A DNA stretch of 63,571 nucleotides, from the NCBI GenBank assembly GCA_902784565.1, contig CACZVE010000014.1:1-63571 (forward strand), given 5' to 3'. A program made the translations under genes and the position numbers. The notes beneath the pieces were generated by a model that was not told the origin of the DNA, did not search any database, and saw nothing but the letters and a program-made list of their open reading frames with translations. Below are positions 50,603 to 59,430 of the stretch, in pieces; position 1 is the first letter of the stretch; every line of letters starts with the position of its first letter. Source of the DNA: an uncultured Prevotellaceae bacterium (GTDB lineage Bacteria; Bacteroidota; Bacteroidia; Bacteroidales; Bacteroidaceae).

Positions 50603-51481
50603 ATGAAAAAACGCAAGAAGAAGTCTGGCAGCCGTCGGGGTATGCAGTTGGTGACGCTGTGCATCAGTACAACGATGGTGTTGGTATTGCTGGGCTTGGT
50701 GGTACTGTCTGTATTGACGTCGCGCAACCTGTCGGCATGGGTCAGGGAAAATCTGACGGTGACGGTGATGTTGAGCGATGACGCCAGTGTCAACGATGCC
50801 AAGCGTCTCTGCCGGAACCTCTACTACCGTCCTTTCTCCAAGAACATCGACTATGTGAGTAAGGAACAGGCCTTGAAGGAACAGACGGCCGCGATGGGCT
50901 CCGATCCCTCAGAGTTCCTGGGCGCAAATCCTTTCGTGGCTACGCTGGAACTGCAGTTGAAATCGGACTATGCCAACCGTGACTCCCTGACCTGGATTGT
51001 GGAAGAACTGCGTAAGAACAACTTCGTGACTGATGTGGCCTATCAGGAGGATCTGATGGACAATGTGAACAAAAACCTGACGCGTATCAATATCGTGCTA
51101 TTGGTATTGGCATTGCTCCTGACATTTGTGTCGTTTGCGCTGATCAATAACACGGTGCGACTGAGCGTCTATTCCCGTCGGTTCCTGATTCATGTGGAGA
51201 AACTGGTAGGTGCCTCGTGGGGTTTTATCCGTAAGCCCTTCCTCCGGCAGTCGTTGTTGGTGGGTGTCATCGCCGCCATCCTTGCCATTGGTGTCCTCGG
51301 ACTGTGTGTCTATGGTCTCTACTATTATGAGCCGAACATCCTGAACATCATCAATTGGCGTGAAATGACCATCACGGCGGTGGCAGTGCTATTGTTTGGC
51401 ATTGTCATTACGGCCATGTGTTCGTGGATCTCCGTGAACCGTTTCCTGAAGATGAGCGCAGGCGACCTGTATAAGATTTAA
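50603..51481 (+). CDS. ftsX: Cell-division permease-like protein FtsX
   Basis: The 292-residue protein has four membrane helices (about residues 20-42, 168-190, 215-245 and 255-280). The periplasmic extracellular domain lies between the first two, with VSKEQALKEQTAAMG typical of FtsX. With FtsE it controls peptidoglycan hydrolases; ftsE is not in this window. ATG at 50603 is preferred over the preceding TTG. The gene leads an operon with DUF3098, uppP, truB, queA and folK, a common Bacteroidales order. Confidence 0.92.
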   Translation: MKKRKKKSGSRRGMQLVTLCISTTMVLVLLGLVVLSVLTSRNLSAWVRENLTVTVMLSDDASVNDAKRLCRNLYYRPFSKNIDYVSKEQALKEQTAAMGSDPSEFLGANPFVATLELQLKSDYANRDSLTWIVEELRKNNFVTDVAYQEDLMDNVNKNLTRINIVLLVLALLLTFVSFALINNTVRLSVYSRRFLIHVEKLVGASWGFIRKPFLRQSLLVGVIAAILAIGVLGLCVYGLYYYEPNILNIINWREMTITAVAVLLFGIVITAMCSWISVNRFLKMSAGDLYKI

Positions 51482-51499
51482 TAAAAGGTAAAAAGATAT

Positions 51500-51724
51500 A
51501 TGGATAAGAGTAATTTTGCATTTGACAAGGTGAACTTCATTCTGTTGGCAGTGGGGATGGCGATTGTTGTCATCGGTTTTCTGCTGATGACGGGTGCGGG
51601 GTCGAGTGATTCTGCGTATGAGCCAGACATCTTCAGTGTGCGCCGAATCAAGGTGGCACCGATTGTTTGCCTTTTCGGCTTTCTTTCTATGATCTATGCT
51701 GTGGTACGTAAACCCAAAAACTAG
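51500..51724 (+). CDS. DUF3098 small membrane protein
   Basis: The 74-residue protein has two helices (residues about 12-31 and 52-68). FAFDKVNFILLAVGMAIVVI and the central FSVRRIKVAPIVCLFGF match DUF3098, which always lies near ftsX in Bacteroidota. The function is unknown. The uppP start follows after three bases. Confidence 0.9.
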   Translation: MDKSNFAFDKVNFILLAVGMAIVVIGFLLMTGAGSSDSAYEPDIFSVRRIKVAPIVCLFGFLSMIYAVVRKPKN

Positions 51725-51727
51725 GAT

Positions 51728-52585
51728 ATGGATTGGATTGAGACCATTATTATAGCAGTCGTAGAGGGGTTGACGGAATTCTTGCCGGTATCGTCGACAG
51801 GACACATGATTATTGCGCAGAATCTGTTGGGTGTGCCTCAGGGCGATCCCTTTGTACATGCCTTTACGTTTATCATCCAGTTTGGCGCCATCTTATCGGT
51901 GGTATGCCTCTATTGGAAGCGTTTCTTCCAGTTTGACAACACACCGGCTCCGGAGGGTAGTTCACTCTTTCAGCAACTCAAGCATAAGTTCTATTTCTAT
52001 TGGCTGCTGATTGTGGGTGTTATACCTGCAGTCGTCATCGGCCTGCTTGCCAAGAAGTCGGGCCTGCTCGACTGGTTGCTCGACAGTGTCGAGGTGGTAG
52101 CCATTATGCTGGTTCTCGGAGGCGTGTTCATGCTCTACTGCGACAAACTGTTTAATAAGGGCAGTGAGGATAATAAGGTCAATGAGCGTCGTGCCTTCAT
52201 GATAGGTCTTTACCAGTGTATCTCTGTGATTCCCGGTGTGTCGCGCTCGATGGCTACCATCGTGGGCGGTATGACACAGGGACTGACCCGTAGACGGGCC
52301 GCCAAGTTCTCGTTCTTCCTGGCTGTGCCGACGATGGCCGGTGCCACGTTGCTTGACCTGCTCGACCTGATGAAAGAAGATACGGCCTGGGCCACGAGTC
52401 ATAACATCACCATGTTGATTCTGGGCTGTGCCATTGCTTTTGTGGTGGCATTGCTGGCTATGAAATGGTTTGTCAACTACCTGACCAAATACGGCTTTAA
52501 GGCTTTCGGAGTCTATCGCATCATCGTTGGTGGCATTATCATCGTTCTGCTGCTGACAGGTCATTCACTTGCAATGGTGGATTAA
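51728..52585 (+). CDS. uppP: Undecaprenyl-diphosphatase
   Basis: UppP (BacA) recycles undecaprenyl diphosphate to the carrier lipid for cell-wall synthesis. The 285-residue membrane protein carries both active-site segments, EGLTEFLPVSSTGHMI (residues about 14-29) and IPGVSRSMATIVGGM. Its 3' end adjoins truB directly (TAAATG). Confidence 0.97.
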   Translation: MDWIETIIIAVVEGLTEFLPVSSTGHMIIAQNLLGVPQGDPFVHAFTFIIQFGAILSVVCLYWKRFFQFDNTPAPEGSSLFQQLKHKFYFYWLLIVGVIPAVVIGLLAKKSGLLDWLLDSVEVVAIMLVLGGVFMLYCDKLFNKGSEDNKVNERRAFMIGLYQCISVIPGVSRSMATIVGGMTQGLTRRRAAKFSFFLAVPTMAGATLLDLLDLMKEDTAWATSHNITMLILGCAIAFVVALLAMKWFVNYLTKYGFKAFGVYRIIVGGIIIVLLLTGHSLAMVD

Positions 52586-53284
52586 ATGAATTTCCAGGAG
52601 GGAGCCTTCATCTATATCAACAAACCCTACCGCATGTCGAGTTTCGGGGCGCTGGCGCATATCCGTTATCTCGTCTCCAAGCGGATCCACGTGAAGCGGG
52701 TGAAGATGGGACATGCAGGAACGCTCGACCCGTTGGCTACGGGTGTGCTGATCCTCTGTACGGGAAAGGCCACGAAACAGATAGAACAGTTACAACTCCA
52801 TACCAAGGAGTACACGGCCACCCTACAATTAGGAGCCACCACACCGAGTTATGACATGGAGCATGAGGTGAATGCCACCTATCCGACGGCGCATATCACG
52901 CGGGAACTGATAGAACAGACGCTGCCTCAGTTTGTGGGGGATATCATGCAGGTGCCGCCTCTCTTCTCTGCTGTGATGGTAGACGGACACAGGGCCTATA
53001 AGATGGCCCGCAAGGGTCAGGAGGTGGAACTCGCTGCCAAACCGGTACGTATCGACGAACTGGAACTGACGGCCTTCGATGCGGAGAAGATGCAGATGAG
53101 CATCCGGGTGGTCTGTGGCAAAGGCACCTATATCCGTTCGCTGGCGCGAGACATTGGCGAGGCCCTGGGGAGCGGTGCCTATCTGACGGCGCTCTGTCGC
53201 ACCCGTGTAGGCGATGTCCGTATCGAGGACTGCCTGACGTTCGACGACTTCCCCGCCTGGCTGGAAGAAAAGGTGAAAGATTGA
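52586..53284 (+). CDS. truB: tRNA pseudouridine(55) synthase
   Basis: TruB makes pseudouridine 55 in the T-loop of tRNAs. The 232-residue protein has the catalytic-Asp motif GHAGTLDPLATGVLILCTGK, then EYTATLQLGATTPSYD, PPLFSAVMVDGHRAYKMAR and KGTYIRSLARDIGEALG. It lacks a C-terminal PUA extension, as usual in Bacteroidota. The stop is followed by an AAATTGT repeat. Confidence 0.96.
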   Translation: MNFQEGAFIYINKPYRMSSFGALAHIRYLVSKRIHVKRVKMGHAGTLDPLATGVLILCTGKATKQIEQLQLHTKEYTATLQLGATTPSYDMEHEVNATYPTAHITRELIEQTLPQFVGDIMQVPPLFSAVMVDGHRAYKMARKGQEVELAAKPVRIDELELTAFDAEKMQMSIRVVCGKGTYIRSLARDIGEALGSGAYLTALCRTRVGDVRIEDCLTFDDFPAWLEEKVKD

Positions 53285-53337
53285 AAGATTGTAAAATTGA
53301 AAAATAAATTGTAAATTGTCAAATTGTAAATTATATC
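53278..53337. repeat. AAATTGT-type 7-bp-period repeat between truB and queA
   Basis: GAAAGATT units pass into AAATTGT, AAATTGT and CAAATTGTAAATT. This is the same unit as at 4724-4759, 48 kb away. Confidence 0.8.
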
Positions 53338-53338
53338 G

Positions 53339-54457
53339 ATGAAACTGTCGCAATTTAAATTCAAACTGCCAGAGAATCTTGTGGCACTCGAACCTACCTA
53401 TCATCGTGACGAATGTCGTCTGATGGTGATCCACCGTAAGAGTGAGCGTATCGAGATGTTCAAGAAGGACGAGAACGGCGAGGATATGAAGGATGAGGAA
53501 GGCAATCCCGTTTACCTCGACTTCAAGAGTATCCTTAACTATTTCGACGAGGACGATGCTTTCGTGTTCAACGACACACAGGTGTTCCCTGCCCGTCTAT
53601 ATGGTACGAAGGAGAAGACCGATGCCAAGATCGAGGTGTTCCTGCTTCGAGAACTCAACGAGGAACTCCGTCTGTGGGATGTGCTGGTAGAGCCCGCCCG
53701 TAAGATTCGTATCGGCAATAAACTGTTCTTCCAGGAGAATGGTCCGATGGTGGCTGAGGTCATCGACAATACGACGAGTCGTGGACGTACGCTGCGTTTC
53801 CTCTATGACTGTCCGCACGATGAGTTCAAACGCGAACTGTTTGCCTTGGGTGAGGCACCGTTGCCCCGTTATATCGTGGATAAGCGTCCTGCCACAGAGG
53901 AGGATATGGATCTCTTCCAGACCATCTATGCCAAGAAGGAAGGTGCTGTCACGGCTCCATCGACAGGACTGCATTTCAGTCGTGAACTGATGAAGCGTAT
54001 GGAGATCAAGGGCATCAACTTCGCTTATATCACGTTGCACTGTGGACTGGGCAACTTCGACGGTATCGAGGTGGAGGATCTGACGAAGCACAAGATGAGT
54101 TCTGAACAGATGTTCGTCGATAAGGAAGCCTGCGATATTGTGAACAAGGCCAAGAGCGGTGGACACCGTGTCTGTGTGGTGGGTGTCAGTACGGCCCGTG
54201 CCACAGAGTCGGCTGTCGGTACCGATGGGATGTTGAAGGAGTTTGACGGTTGGACAAACCGTTTCATCTTCCCGCCCTATGAGTTCGGTCTGGCCAATGC
54301 CATGGTGGGTAACTTCTACCATCCGGAGTCAACGATGATGATGACAGAATGTTCCTTCGGTGGCTATGACCTGGTGTATGATGCCTATAAGAAGGCCGTG
54401 AAGAATGGCTATAAGTTCGGCTGCTTCGGTGATGCGATGCTGATACTGGATGACTAA
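53339..54457 (+). CDS. queA: S-adenosylmethionine:tRNA ribosyltransferase-isomerase
   Basis: QueA makes epoxyqueuosine in the anticodon wobble position of GUN tRNAs. The 372-residue protein has DFKSILNYFDEDDAFVFNDT, KIEVFLLRELNEELRLWDVL, PLPRYIVDKRPATEEDM, APSTGLHFSRELMKRM and FIFPPYEFGLANAMVGNFYH. It is somewhat longer than the usual 340-355 because of the acidic loop KKDENGEDMKDEEGNPVYL. The end overlaps folK by 8 bases. Confidence 0.96.
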   Translation: MKLSQFKFKLPENLVALEPTYHRDECRLMVIHRKSERIEMFKKDENGEDMKDEEGNPVYLDFKSILNYFDEDDAFVFNDTQVFPARLYGTKEKTDAKIEVFLLRELNEELRLWDVLVEPARKIRIGNKLFFQENGPMVAEVIDNTTSRGRTLRFLYDCPHDEFKRELFALGEAPLPRYIVDKRPATEEDMDLFQTIYAKKEGAVTAPSTGLHFSRELMKRMEIKGINFAYITLHCGLGNFDGIEVEDLTKHKMSSEQMFVDKEACDIVNKAKSGGHRVCVVGVSTARATESAVGTDGMLKEFDGWTNRFIFPPYEFGLANAMVGNFYHPESTMMMTECSFGGYDLVYDAYKKAVKNGYKFGCFGDAMLILDD

Positions 54458-54890
54458 GAAGATACATCAGGTCTATTTGGGGTTAGGAAGTAACCTCGGT
54501 GACAGAGAAGAGCATATCCGAAAGGCAATCGCGCTGATCGGTGAAAGCATAGGACTGGTGATTCGCCAGTCCTCTCTGATTGAGACCGAGCCCTGGGGAT
54601 TCGAATCAGCAAACCGATTCCTCAATGGCGTGATCCTTGTGGAGACCTCCCTCACTCCTCGCCAACTCCTCAAAGCCACCCAGAAGATAGAGCGTCAACT
54701 GGGTCGCAAGAAGAAATCTACTGACTCCTGTCTCCTGACTCCTGTCTCCTACTCCGACAGGAGTATCGACATCGACATCCTCCTTTACGATGACCTGACC
54801 GTCGATGAACCCGACTTGAAGATTCCCCATCCGCTGATGGAACAGCGTGATTTTGTGATGACCCCCTTAAACGAAATAAAGCCCCGCTGA
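54450..54890 (+). CDS. folK: 2-amino-4-hydroxy-6-hydroxymethyldihydropteridine diphosphokinase with repeat-encoded insertion
   Basis: FolK pyrophosphorylates the pterin precursor of folate. Motifs are YLGLGSNLGDREEHIRKAI, ETEPWGFESANRFLNGVI, QLGRKKK, RSIDIDILLYDD and IPHPLMEQRDFVMTPL, total 146 residues. Between QLGRKK and RSIDIDIL the segment STDSCLLTPVSYSD is encoded by CTCCTGT/CTCCTGA heptamers and exceeds the normal short loop. The stop codon lies inside the terminator stem. Confidence 0.94.
   Translation: MTKKIHQVYLGLGSNLGDREEHIRKAIALIGESIGLVIRQSSLIETEPWGFESANRFLNGVILVETSLTPRQLLKATQKIERQLGRKKKSTDSCLLTPVSYSDRSIDIDILLYDDLTVDEPDLKIPHPLMEQRDFVMTPLNEIKPR
54722..54763. repeat. CTCCTGT/CTCCTGA 7-bp-period repeat inside folK
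   Basis: Four tandem heptamers (GACTCCT, GTCTCCT alternating) are followed by ACTCCGACAGGAG, whose end can pair back with the repeat. It is translated in frame. Confidence 0.82.
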
Positions 54891-54909
54891 AAAGCGAGGC
54901 TTTAATTTT
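54876..54909. terminator. Bidirectional terminator between folK and rpsO
   Basis: The stem AAAGCCCCGCT / AGCGAGGCTTT (one C-A mismatch, loop GAAA) includes the folK stop. Flanking A and T runs suit both convergent genes. Confidence 0.8.
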
Positions 54910-54924
54910 CCGAAGAAGTTTGTC

Positions 54925-55194
54925 TTACTTACGCAGACCGAGCGCCTTGATAATTGCACGATAACGATTGATGTCGTTCGTGTAGAGGTACTTCAACAAC
55001 TTACGACGCTTACCTACCAGCATGGTCAGTGAACGGGCTGTTGCGTGGTCCTTGCGGTTCTTCTTCAAATGCTCTGTCAGGTGAGAGATACGGTAACTGA
55101 AAAGGGCAATCTGTGCCTCAGCAGAACCGGTATCGGTAGTACCTTTGCCGTACTTGCCGAAGATCTCTTCCTTCTTTGCCTTGTCTAAATACAT
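54925..55194 (-). CDS. rpsO: 30S ribosomal protein S15
   Basis: The 89-residue S15 shows TGSAEAQIALFSYRISHLTE, HLKKNRKDHATARSLTMLVG and KRRKLLKYLYTNDINRYRAI, the standard 16S rRNA-binding helices. The about 110-nt leader between its promoter and ATG is long for this genome. In other bacteria S15 autoregulates through its leader, so a translational operator is possible here but not shown. Confidence 0.98.
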   Translation of the reverse strand: MYLDKAKKEEIFGKYGKGTTDTGSAEAQIALFSYRISHLTEHLKKNRKDHATARSLTMLVGKRRKLLKYLYTNDINRYRAIIKALGLRK

Positions 55195-55304
55195 AATTTT
55201 AATGTGATTAATGTTGTTTGCAATAACATCTTTCAGACGCTTTTCCAGGCAATCACCAGCCGGTTTACGTCATCAAATGCTCCGGATTTTCCGAAATGCG
55301 GGTG

Positions 55305-55312
55305 CAAAGGTA
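55305..55312 (-). promoter_or_regulatory. -7 box of rpsO
   Basis: The minus strand reads TACCTTTG, which predicts a leader of about 105 nt before the rpsO ATG at 55194. Confidence 0.65.
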
Positions 55313-55325
55313 CCAAAAAAATGTG

Positions 55326-55451
55326 GAATGAGAAATGAGAAATGAGAAATTATGATTTGTTAGGAGGGAAAAAGGTGGAAATTTAACAATTTTTAGTCAT
55401 TATATAGCCTTGTATTCAACATTTCTCATTTCTCATTTCTCATTTCTCATT
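55326..55451. repeat. Inverted pair of AATGAGA 7-bp-period repeats between rpsO and bipA
   Basis: Left block 55326-55351 has three to four AATGAGA units. Right block 55421-55451 has four units of its reverse complement (TCTCATT). They can pair over about 25 bp around a 69-base loop containing TTTAGTCATTATATAGCC. The right block touches the bipA promoter. Confidence 0.9.
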
Positions 55452-55460
55452 AAAAATGAT

Positions 55461-55468
55461 TACCTTTG
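55461..55468 (+). promoter_or_regulatory. -7 box of bipA
   Basis: TACCTTTG lies 24 bases before the ATG; the TCTCATT heptamers occupy the -20 to -45 region. Confidence 0.6.
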
Positions 55469-55492
55469 CACCCGTAAAACAAGAAAATAGGT

Positions 55493-57301
55493 ATGCAAGA
55501 TATCAGAAACATAGCAATTATTGCTCATGTCGACCACGGTAAGACCACGCTGGTCGACAAGATGATGCTTGCTGGTAATCTCTTCCGTGAGGGACAGAAT
55601 CTCAGCAACCAGGTGCTCGACGCCAATGACTTGGAGCGTGAGCGTGGCATCACCATCCTTTCGAAGAATGTATCTATTAACTGGAAAGGCGTTAAGATCA
55701 ATATCATCGACACCCCGGGACACTCCGACTTCGGAGGTGAGGTGGAGCGTGTGCTCAATATGGCGGACGGTTGTCTGTTGCTCGTCGATGCCTTCGAGGG
55801 TCCGATGCCACAGACGCGTTTCGTGTTGCAGAAGGCGCTCCAGATAGGCTTGAAACCCATCGTGGTAGTTAACAAGGTGGACAAGCCCAACTGTCGTCCG
55901 GAAGAGGTCTATGAGATGGTGTTCGACCTGATGTTCTCGCTCAATGCCACTGAGGATCAATTGGACTTCCCTGTGGTCTATGGCTCTGCCAAGAACGGAT
56001 GGATGGGTGAAGACTTCAACAAACCGACAGACAACATTACCTATTTATTAGACAAGATTATCGAGGTCATTCCTGCGCCCCAGCAGATCGAGGGCACGCC
56101 CCAGATGCTGATCACGAGTCTCGACTATTCGAGTTATCAGGGTCGTATCGCCGTGGGTCGTGTGCATCGCGGACAACTGAAGGATGGTATGCAGGTGACG
56201 ATCGCCCACCGTGATGGGTCGATGGAGAAGACGAAGATCAAGGAACTCCACACTTTCGAGGGTATGGGGCATGTGCGCGCCGACTCTGTGGACTGTGGCG
56301 ACATCTGTGCCGTCATCGGACTGGAGAAATTCGAGATTGGCGACACGCTCTGCGACCTGGAGAATCCCGAGCCGCTGGCACCCATCGCCATCGATGAACC
56401 CACGATGTCGATGCTCTTCACCATCAACGACTCACCTTTCTTCGGCAAGGAGGGTAAGTTTGTCACTTCGCGCCACATCAACGACCGCTTGGAGAAGGAA
56501 CTGGAGAAGAACCTTGCCCTGCACGTGGAGCCGTTCGAGGACTCTACCGATAAGTGGATTGTCTCAGGTCGTGGTGTGCTCCATCTCTCCGTACTCGTTG
56601 AGACGATGCGTCGCGAGGGTTATGAGTTGCAGGTGGGACAGCCGCAGGTCATCTACAAGGAGATTGACGGTAAGAAATGCGAGCCCATCGAGGAACTCAC
56701 CATCAACGTGCCTGAGGAGTTTGCCTCGAAGATGATTGACATGGTGACCCGTCGTAAGGGTGAGATGACCTCGATGGAGAATCAGGGTGAGCGGGTGAAC
56801 ATCGAGTTCGATATCCCCTCACGTGGTATCATCGGTCTGCGCACTAATGTGCTCACCGCATCTCAAGGCGAGGCCATTATGGCCCACCGTTACAAGGAAT
56901 ACCAGCCCTATAAGGGCGAGATTGAGCGCCGTGTCAACGGTTCGATGATCTCGATGGATACGGGTAATGCCTTTGCCTACGCCATCGATAAGTTGCAGGA
57001 CCGTGGAAAGTTCTTCATCGATCCGGGCGAGGATGTCTATGCCGGACAGGTGGTGGGCGAGCATGTCCACGACAACGACCTTGTGGTGAATGTCTGCAAG
57101 GCCAAGCAGTTGACGAATGTCCGTGCCTCGGGTACCGACGAGAAGGCCCGTATCATCCCCAAGACGGTGATGTCGTTGGAGGAATGTCTCGAATATATCA
57201 AGCAGGACGAACTCGTGGAGGTCACGCCTAAGTCGATGCGTATGCGTAAGACCATCCTCGACCATGACCTGCGTAAGAAGGCTGCGATTAAACGAGAATG
57301 A
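55493..57301 (+). CDS. typA: Ribosome-associated GTPase TypA/BipA
   Basis: The 602-residue translational GTPase has G1 [13 protein letters not shown]2 [13 protein letters not shown]3 [15 protein letters not shown] and G4 [16 protein letters not shown]-like domains follow, with the BipA-specific C-terminus containing [18 protein letters not shown]. BipA assists 50S assembly, notably under stress or cold. Confidence 0.97.
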   Translation: MQDIRNIAIIAHVDHGKTTLVDKMMLAGNLFREGQNLSNQVLDANDLERERGITILSKNVSINWKGVKINIIDTPGHSDFGGEVERVLNMADGCLLLVDAFEGPMPQTRFVLQKALQIGLKPIVVVNKVDKPNCRPEEVYEMVFDLMFSLNATEDQLDFPVVYGSAKNGWMGEDFNKPTDNITYLLDKIIEVIPAPQQIEGTPQMLITSLDYSSYQGRIAVGRVHRGQLKDGMQVTIAHRDGSMEKTKIKELHTFEGMGHVRADSVDCGDICAVIGLEKFEIGDTLCDLENPEPLAPIAIDEPTMSMLFTINDSPFFGKEGKFVTSRHINDRLEKELEKNLALHVEPFEDSTDKWIVSGRGVLHLSVLVETMRREGYELQVGQPQVIYKEIDGKKCEPIEELTINVPEEFASKMIDMVTRRKGEMTSMENQGERVNIEFDIPSRGIIGLRTNVLTASQGEAIMAHRYKEYQPYKGEIERRVNGSMISMDTGNAFAYAIDKLQDRGKFFIDPGEDVYAGQVVGEHVHDNDLVVNVCKAKQLTNVRASGTDEKARIIPKTVMSLEECLEYIKQDELVEVTPKSMRMRKTILDHDLRKKAAIKRE

Positions 57302-57329
57302 AGCAGAGAAACCAATAATCAATAAGAAT

Positions 57330-58778
57330 ATGACACCTATACAAACCACTAAGATGTCCAATTTCCGTTGGGTCATTTGTGCGTTGCTCTTCCTGGCAAC
57401 CACCATTAACTACATGGACCGTCAGGTCTTGTCATTGACCTGGAAGGACTTTATCGCCCCCGAGTTCCATTGGACAGACTCAAACTACGGTAAGATCACG
57501 GCCTATTTCTCCGTCTTCTATGCCATTGCCAACCTCTTCGCAGGTAAGTTCATCGACTGGATGGGTACCAAGAAGGGTTATCTCATCGCCATCTTCGTAT
57601 GGTCGCTGGGTGCCTGTCTCCATGCAGGCTGCGGCTGGGCAGCGATGGAGTGGGAGGGTTACAGTTCTGTAGCCCAACTCGGTCAGTTGACGGGTGATGC
57701 CGCCGTGGCCATCGCCACCGTGTCGATGTATCTGTTCCTGTCGTGCCGCATGGTGCTGGCCCTCGGTGAGGCAGGCAACTTCCCTGCTGCCATCAAGGTG
57801 ACAGCCGAATATTTCCCCAAGAAAGACCGTGCCTTCGCCACCTCTATCTTCAACAGCGGTGCCTCTGTGGGAGCCCTTGCTGCACCAGCCACCATCCCCC
57901 TGCTGGCACGTGCCTGGGGTTGGGAGATGGCCTTTATCATCATCGGTGTGCTGGGCTTCATCTGGATGGGCTTGTGGATGTGGTTCTATGAGAAGCCCCA
58001 CCAGAGCAGTCATGTCAATCAGGCTGAGTTGAACTATATCGATCAGGACAGCGATATTGCCGAGGTGCAGGATCGTACGGCCGTGAAGGAGGAGAAGACC
58101 ATCTCTTTCTGGAAGTGCTTTACCTTCCGTCAGACCTGGTCGTTCATCGTGGGTAAGTTCATGACGGATGGCGTGTGGTGGTTCTTCCTGTTCTGGGCAC
58201 CCGCCTATTTCAGCGACCAGTATGGCTATACCTCCGACTCCACGATGGGTATCCTGCTTATCTTCACGCTCTACCTCATTGTGACGGTGCTCTCCATCGG
58301 TGGCGGCTATCTGCCCACCTATTTTGTCGAGAAGCGTGGCATGAACCCCTATCTGGGTCGTATGCGTGCCATGTTCATCTTCGCCTGCTTCCCCCTCTTA
58401 GGACTTCTCGCACAGCCCCTTGGTGCCTATAGTGCCTGGTGGCCCGCCATCTTGATTGGTCTGCTGGGTGCAGGTCATCAGGCCTGGAGTGCCAACCTCT
58501 ATTCGACGATTGGTGATATGTTCCCCAAGTCCACCATCGGTACGATCACGGGTATCGGTACGATGGCTGGTGGTCTCGCCTCCTATGCCATCAACCTCTC
58601 GTCAGGTGAGTTCTTCGACTGGGCCGCCGGTCAGGGCAGTGCCTATACGTTCTTCGGCTTCGAAGGCAAGCCTGCCGCCTATATGGTGGTGTTCTCCGTC
58701 TGTGCTGTCGCCTATATCATCGGCTGGTGCATCATGAAGACCCTCGTGCCGAAATACAAGCCCATCGTTGTTTCTTGA
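57330..58778 (+). CDS. MFS transporter, hexuronate/glucarate-type
   Basis: The 482-residue protein has twelve membrane helices. It begins NFRWVICALLFLATTINYMD, followed by RQVLSLTWKDFIAPEFHWTD and GTKKGYLIAIFVWSLGACLH. These match the anion:cation symporter branch (ExuT/GudP) that imports hexuronates or aldarates. ATG at 57330 is chosen. No sugar-acid catabolic gene lies nearby, so the substrate is inferred from the family only. Confidence 0.88.
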   Translation: MTPIQTTKMSNFRWVICALLFLATTINYMDRQVLSLTWKDFIAPEFHWTDSNYGKITAYFSVFYAIANLFAGKFIDWMGTKKGYLIAIFVWSLGACLHAGCGWAAMEWEGYSSVAQLGQLTGDAAVAIATVSMYLFLSCRMVLALGEAGNFPAAIKVTAEYFPKKDRAFATSIFNSGASVGALAAPATIPLLARAWGWEMAFIIIGVLGFIWMGLWMWFYEKPHQSSHVNQAELNYIDQDSDIAEVQDRTAVKEEKTISFWKCFTFRQTWSFIVGKFMTDGVWWFFLFWAPAYFSDQYGYTSDSTMGILLIFTLYLIVTVLSIGGGYLPTYFVEKRGMNPYLGRMRAMFIFACFPLLGLLAQPLGAYSAWWPAILIGLLGAGHQAWSANLYSTIGDMFPKSTIGTITGIGTMAGGLASYAINLSSGEFFDWAAGQGSAYTFFGFEGKPAAYMVVFSVCAVAYIIGWCIMKTLVPKYKPIVVS

Positions 58779-58804
58779 TTTCAGGATTGAAACATCATAA
58801 GAAT

Positions 58805-58838
58805 GCCCCCGAAAGTCGATGAACCTTCGGGGGCTTTT
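58805..58838. terminator. Terminator after the MFS gene
   Basis: GCCCCCGAA pairs with TTCGGGGGC across a 12-14-base loop and is followed by TTTT. It may also serve the convergent dockerin gene, though the minus-side T run is weak. Confidence 0.8.
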
Positions 58839-58860
58839 CGTTTAGCCATGAGGCCGACTG

Positions 58861-59415
58861 CTACTCGCCGTCGTAGCCTTTGGCAATAAAGTTCACGAGG
58901 GCGATGATGTCGTCGGCGGTTACTTGATTGTCGCCGTTGATGTCGTACTTCAGATCCGTCGTACCGGCGATGATGGCATTCGTCAGTGCCACCACATCGG
59001 CGATGTTAGTCTTGTCGTCTCCGTTCACGTCGCCGCTGTGCATCTGCCTCTCGATGAATGTGGCGCTGACCTCTACGTGGTGGGCAGGCATCGTGAAGGT
59101 AAACCGGTTGGGCTTACCCTCCACAGGTGTCACTTCGATGTCCCTGACAAGCGAGGGGTCAATCCCGGTGCGGGTACGTGCCCGCATCTCGTCCGCATCC
59201 ATATAGGCCATTGCCGTGACACCATCGGTGCCCCAGCCCGGTTTGGGACTGACGATGATGGTGACCGTGGCTCCCTCGGTTGCCTCGGTCACACTGTTGC
59301 CGCCTACTGCGAATCTGATGGTGCCTTGCTCCGAATCTGTTGACGTGAGTTTGTATGCGCTCGCTGTCATGACAGTCATGACGAGGGCGAGCAGTGCAAA
59401 TATCTTTTTCTTCAT
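58861..59415 (-). CDS. Secreted dockerin-like protein
   Basis: The 184-residue protein has a signal peptide (MKKKIFALLALVMTVMTASA). A Bacon/Big-like beta domain (residues about 22-118; TEGATVTIIVSPKPGWGTDG) and two dockerin-like EF-hand repeats (GDVNGDDKTNIADVVALTNA, DINGDNQVTADDIIALVNFI) follow. It is the same domain type as the truncated gene at the start of the window. It probably follows the next minus-strand gene in one transcript (gap 15 bases). Confidence 0.82.
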   Translation of the reverse strand: MKKKIFALLALVMTVMTASAYKLTSTDSEQGTIRFAVGGNSVTEATEGATVTIIVSPKPGWGTDGVTAMAYMDADEMRARTRTGIDPSLVRDIEVTPVEGKPNRFTFTMPAHHVEVSATFIERQMHSGDVNGDDKTNIADVVALTNAIIAGTTDLKYDINGDNQVTADDIIALVNFIAKGYDGE

Positions 59416-59430
59416 ATCTTGGTCCTCCCT

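Noticed and set aside
53285-53338. preQ1 riboswitch ahead of queA
   Set aside because: The gap is only 54 bases and is filled by AAATTGT repeats; no aptamer-like pairing was found.
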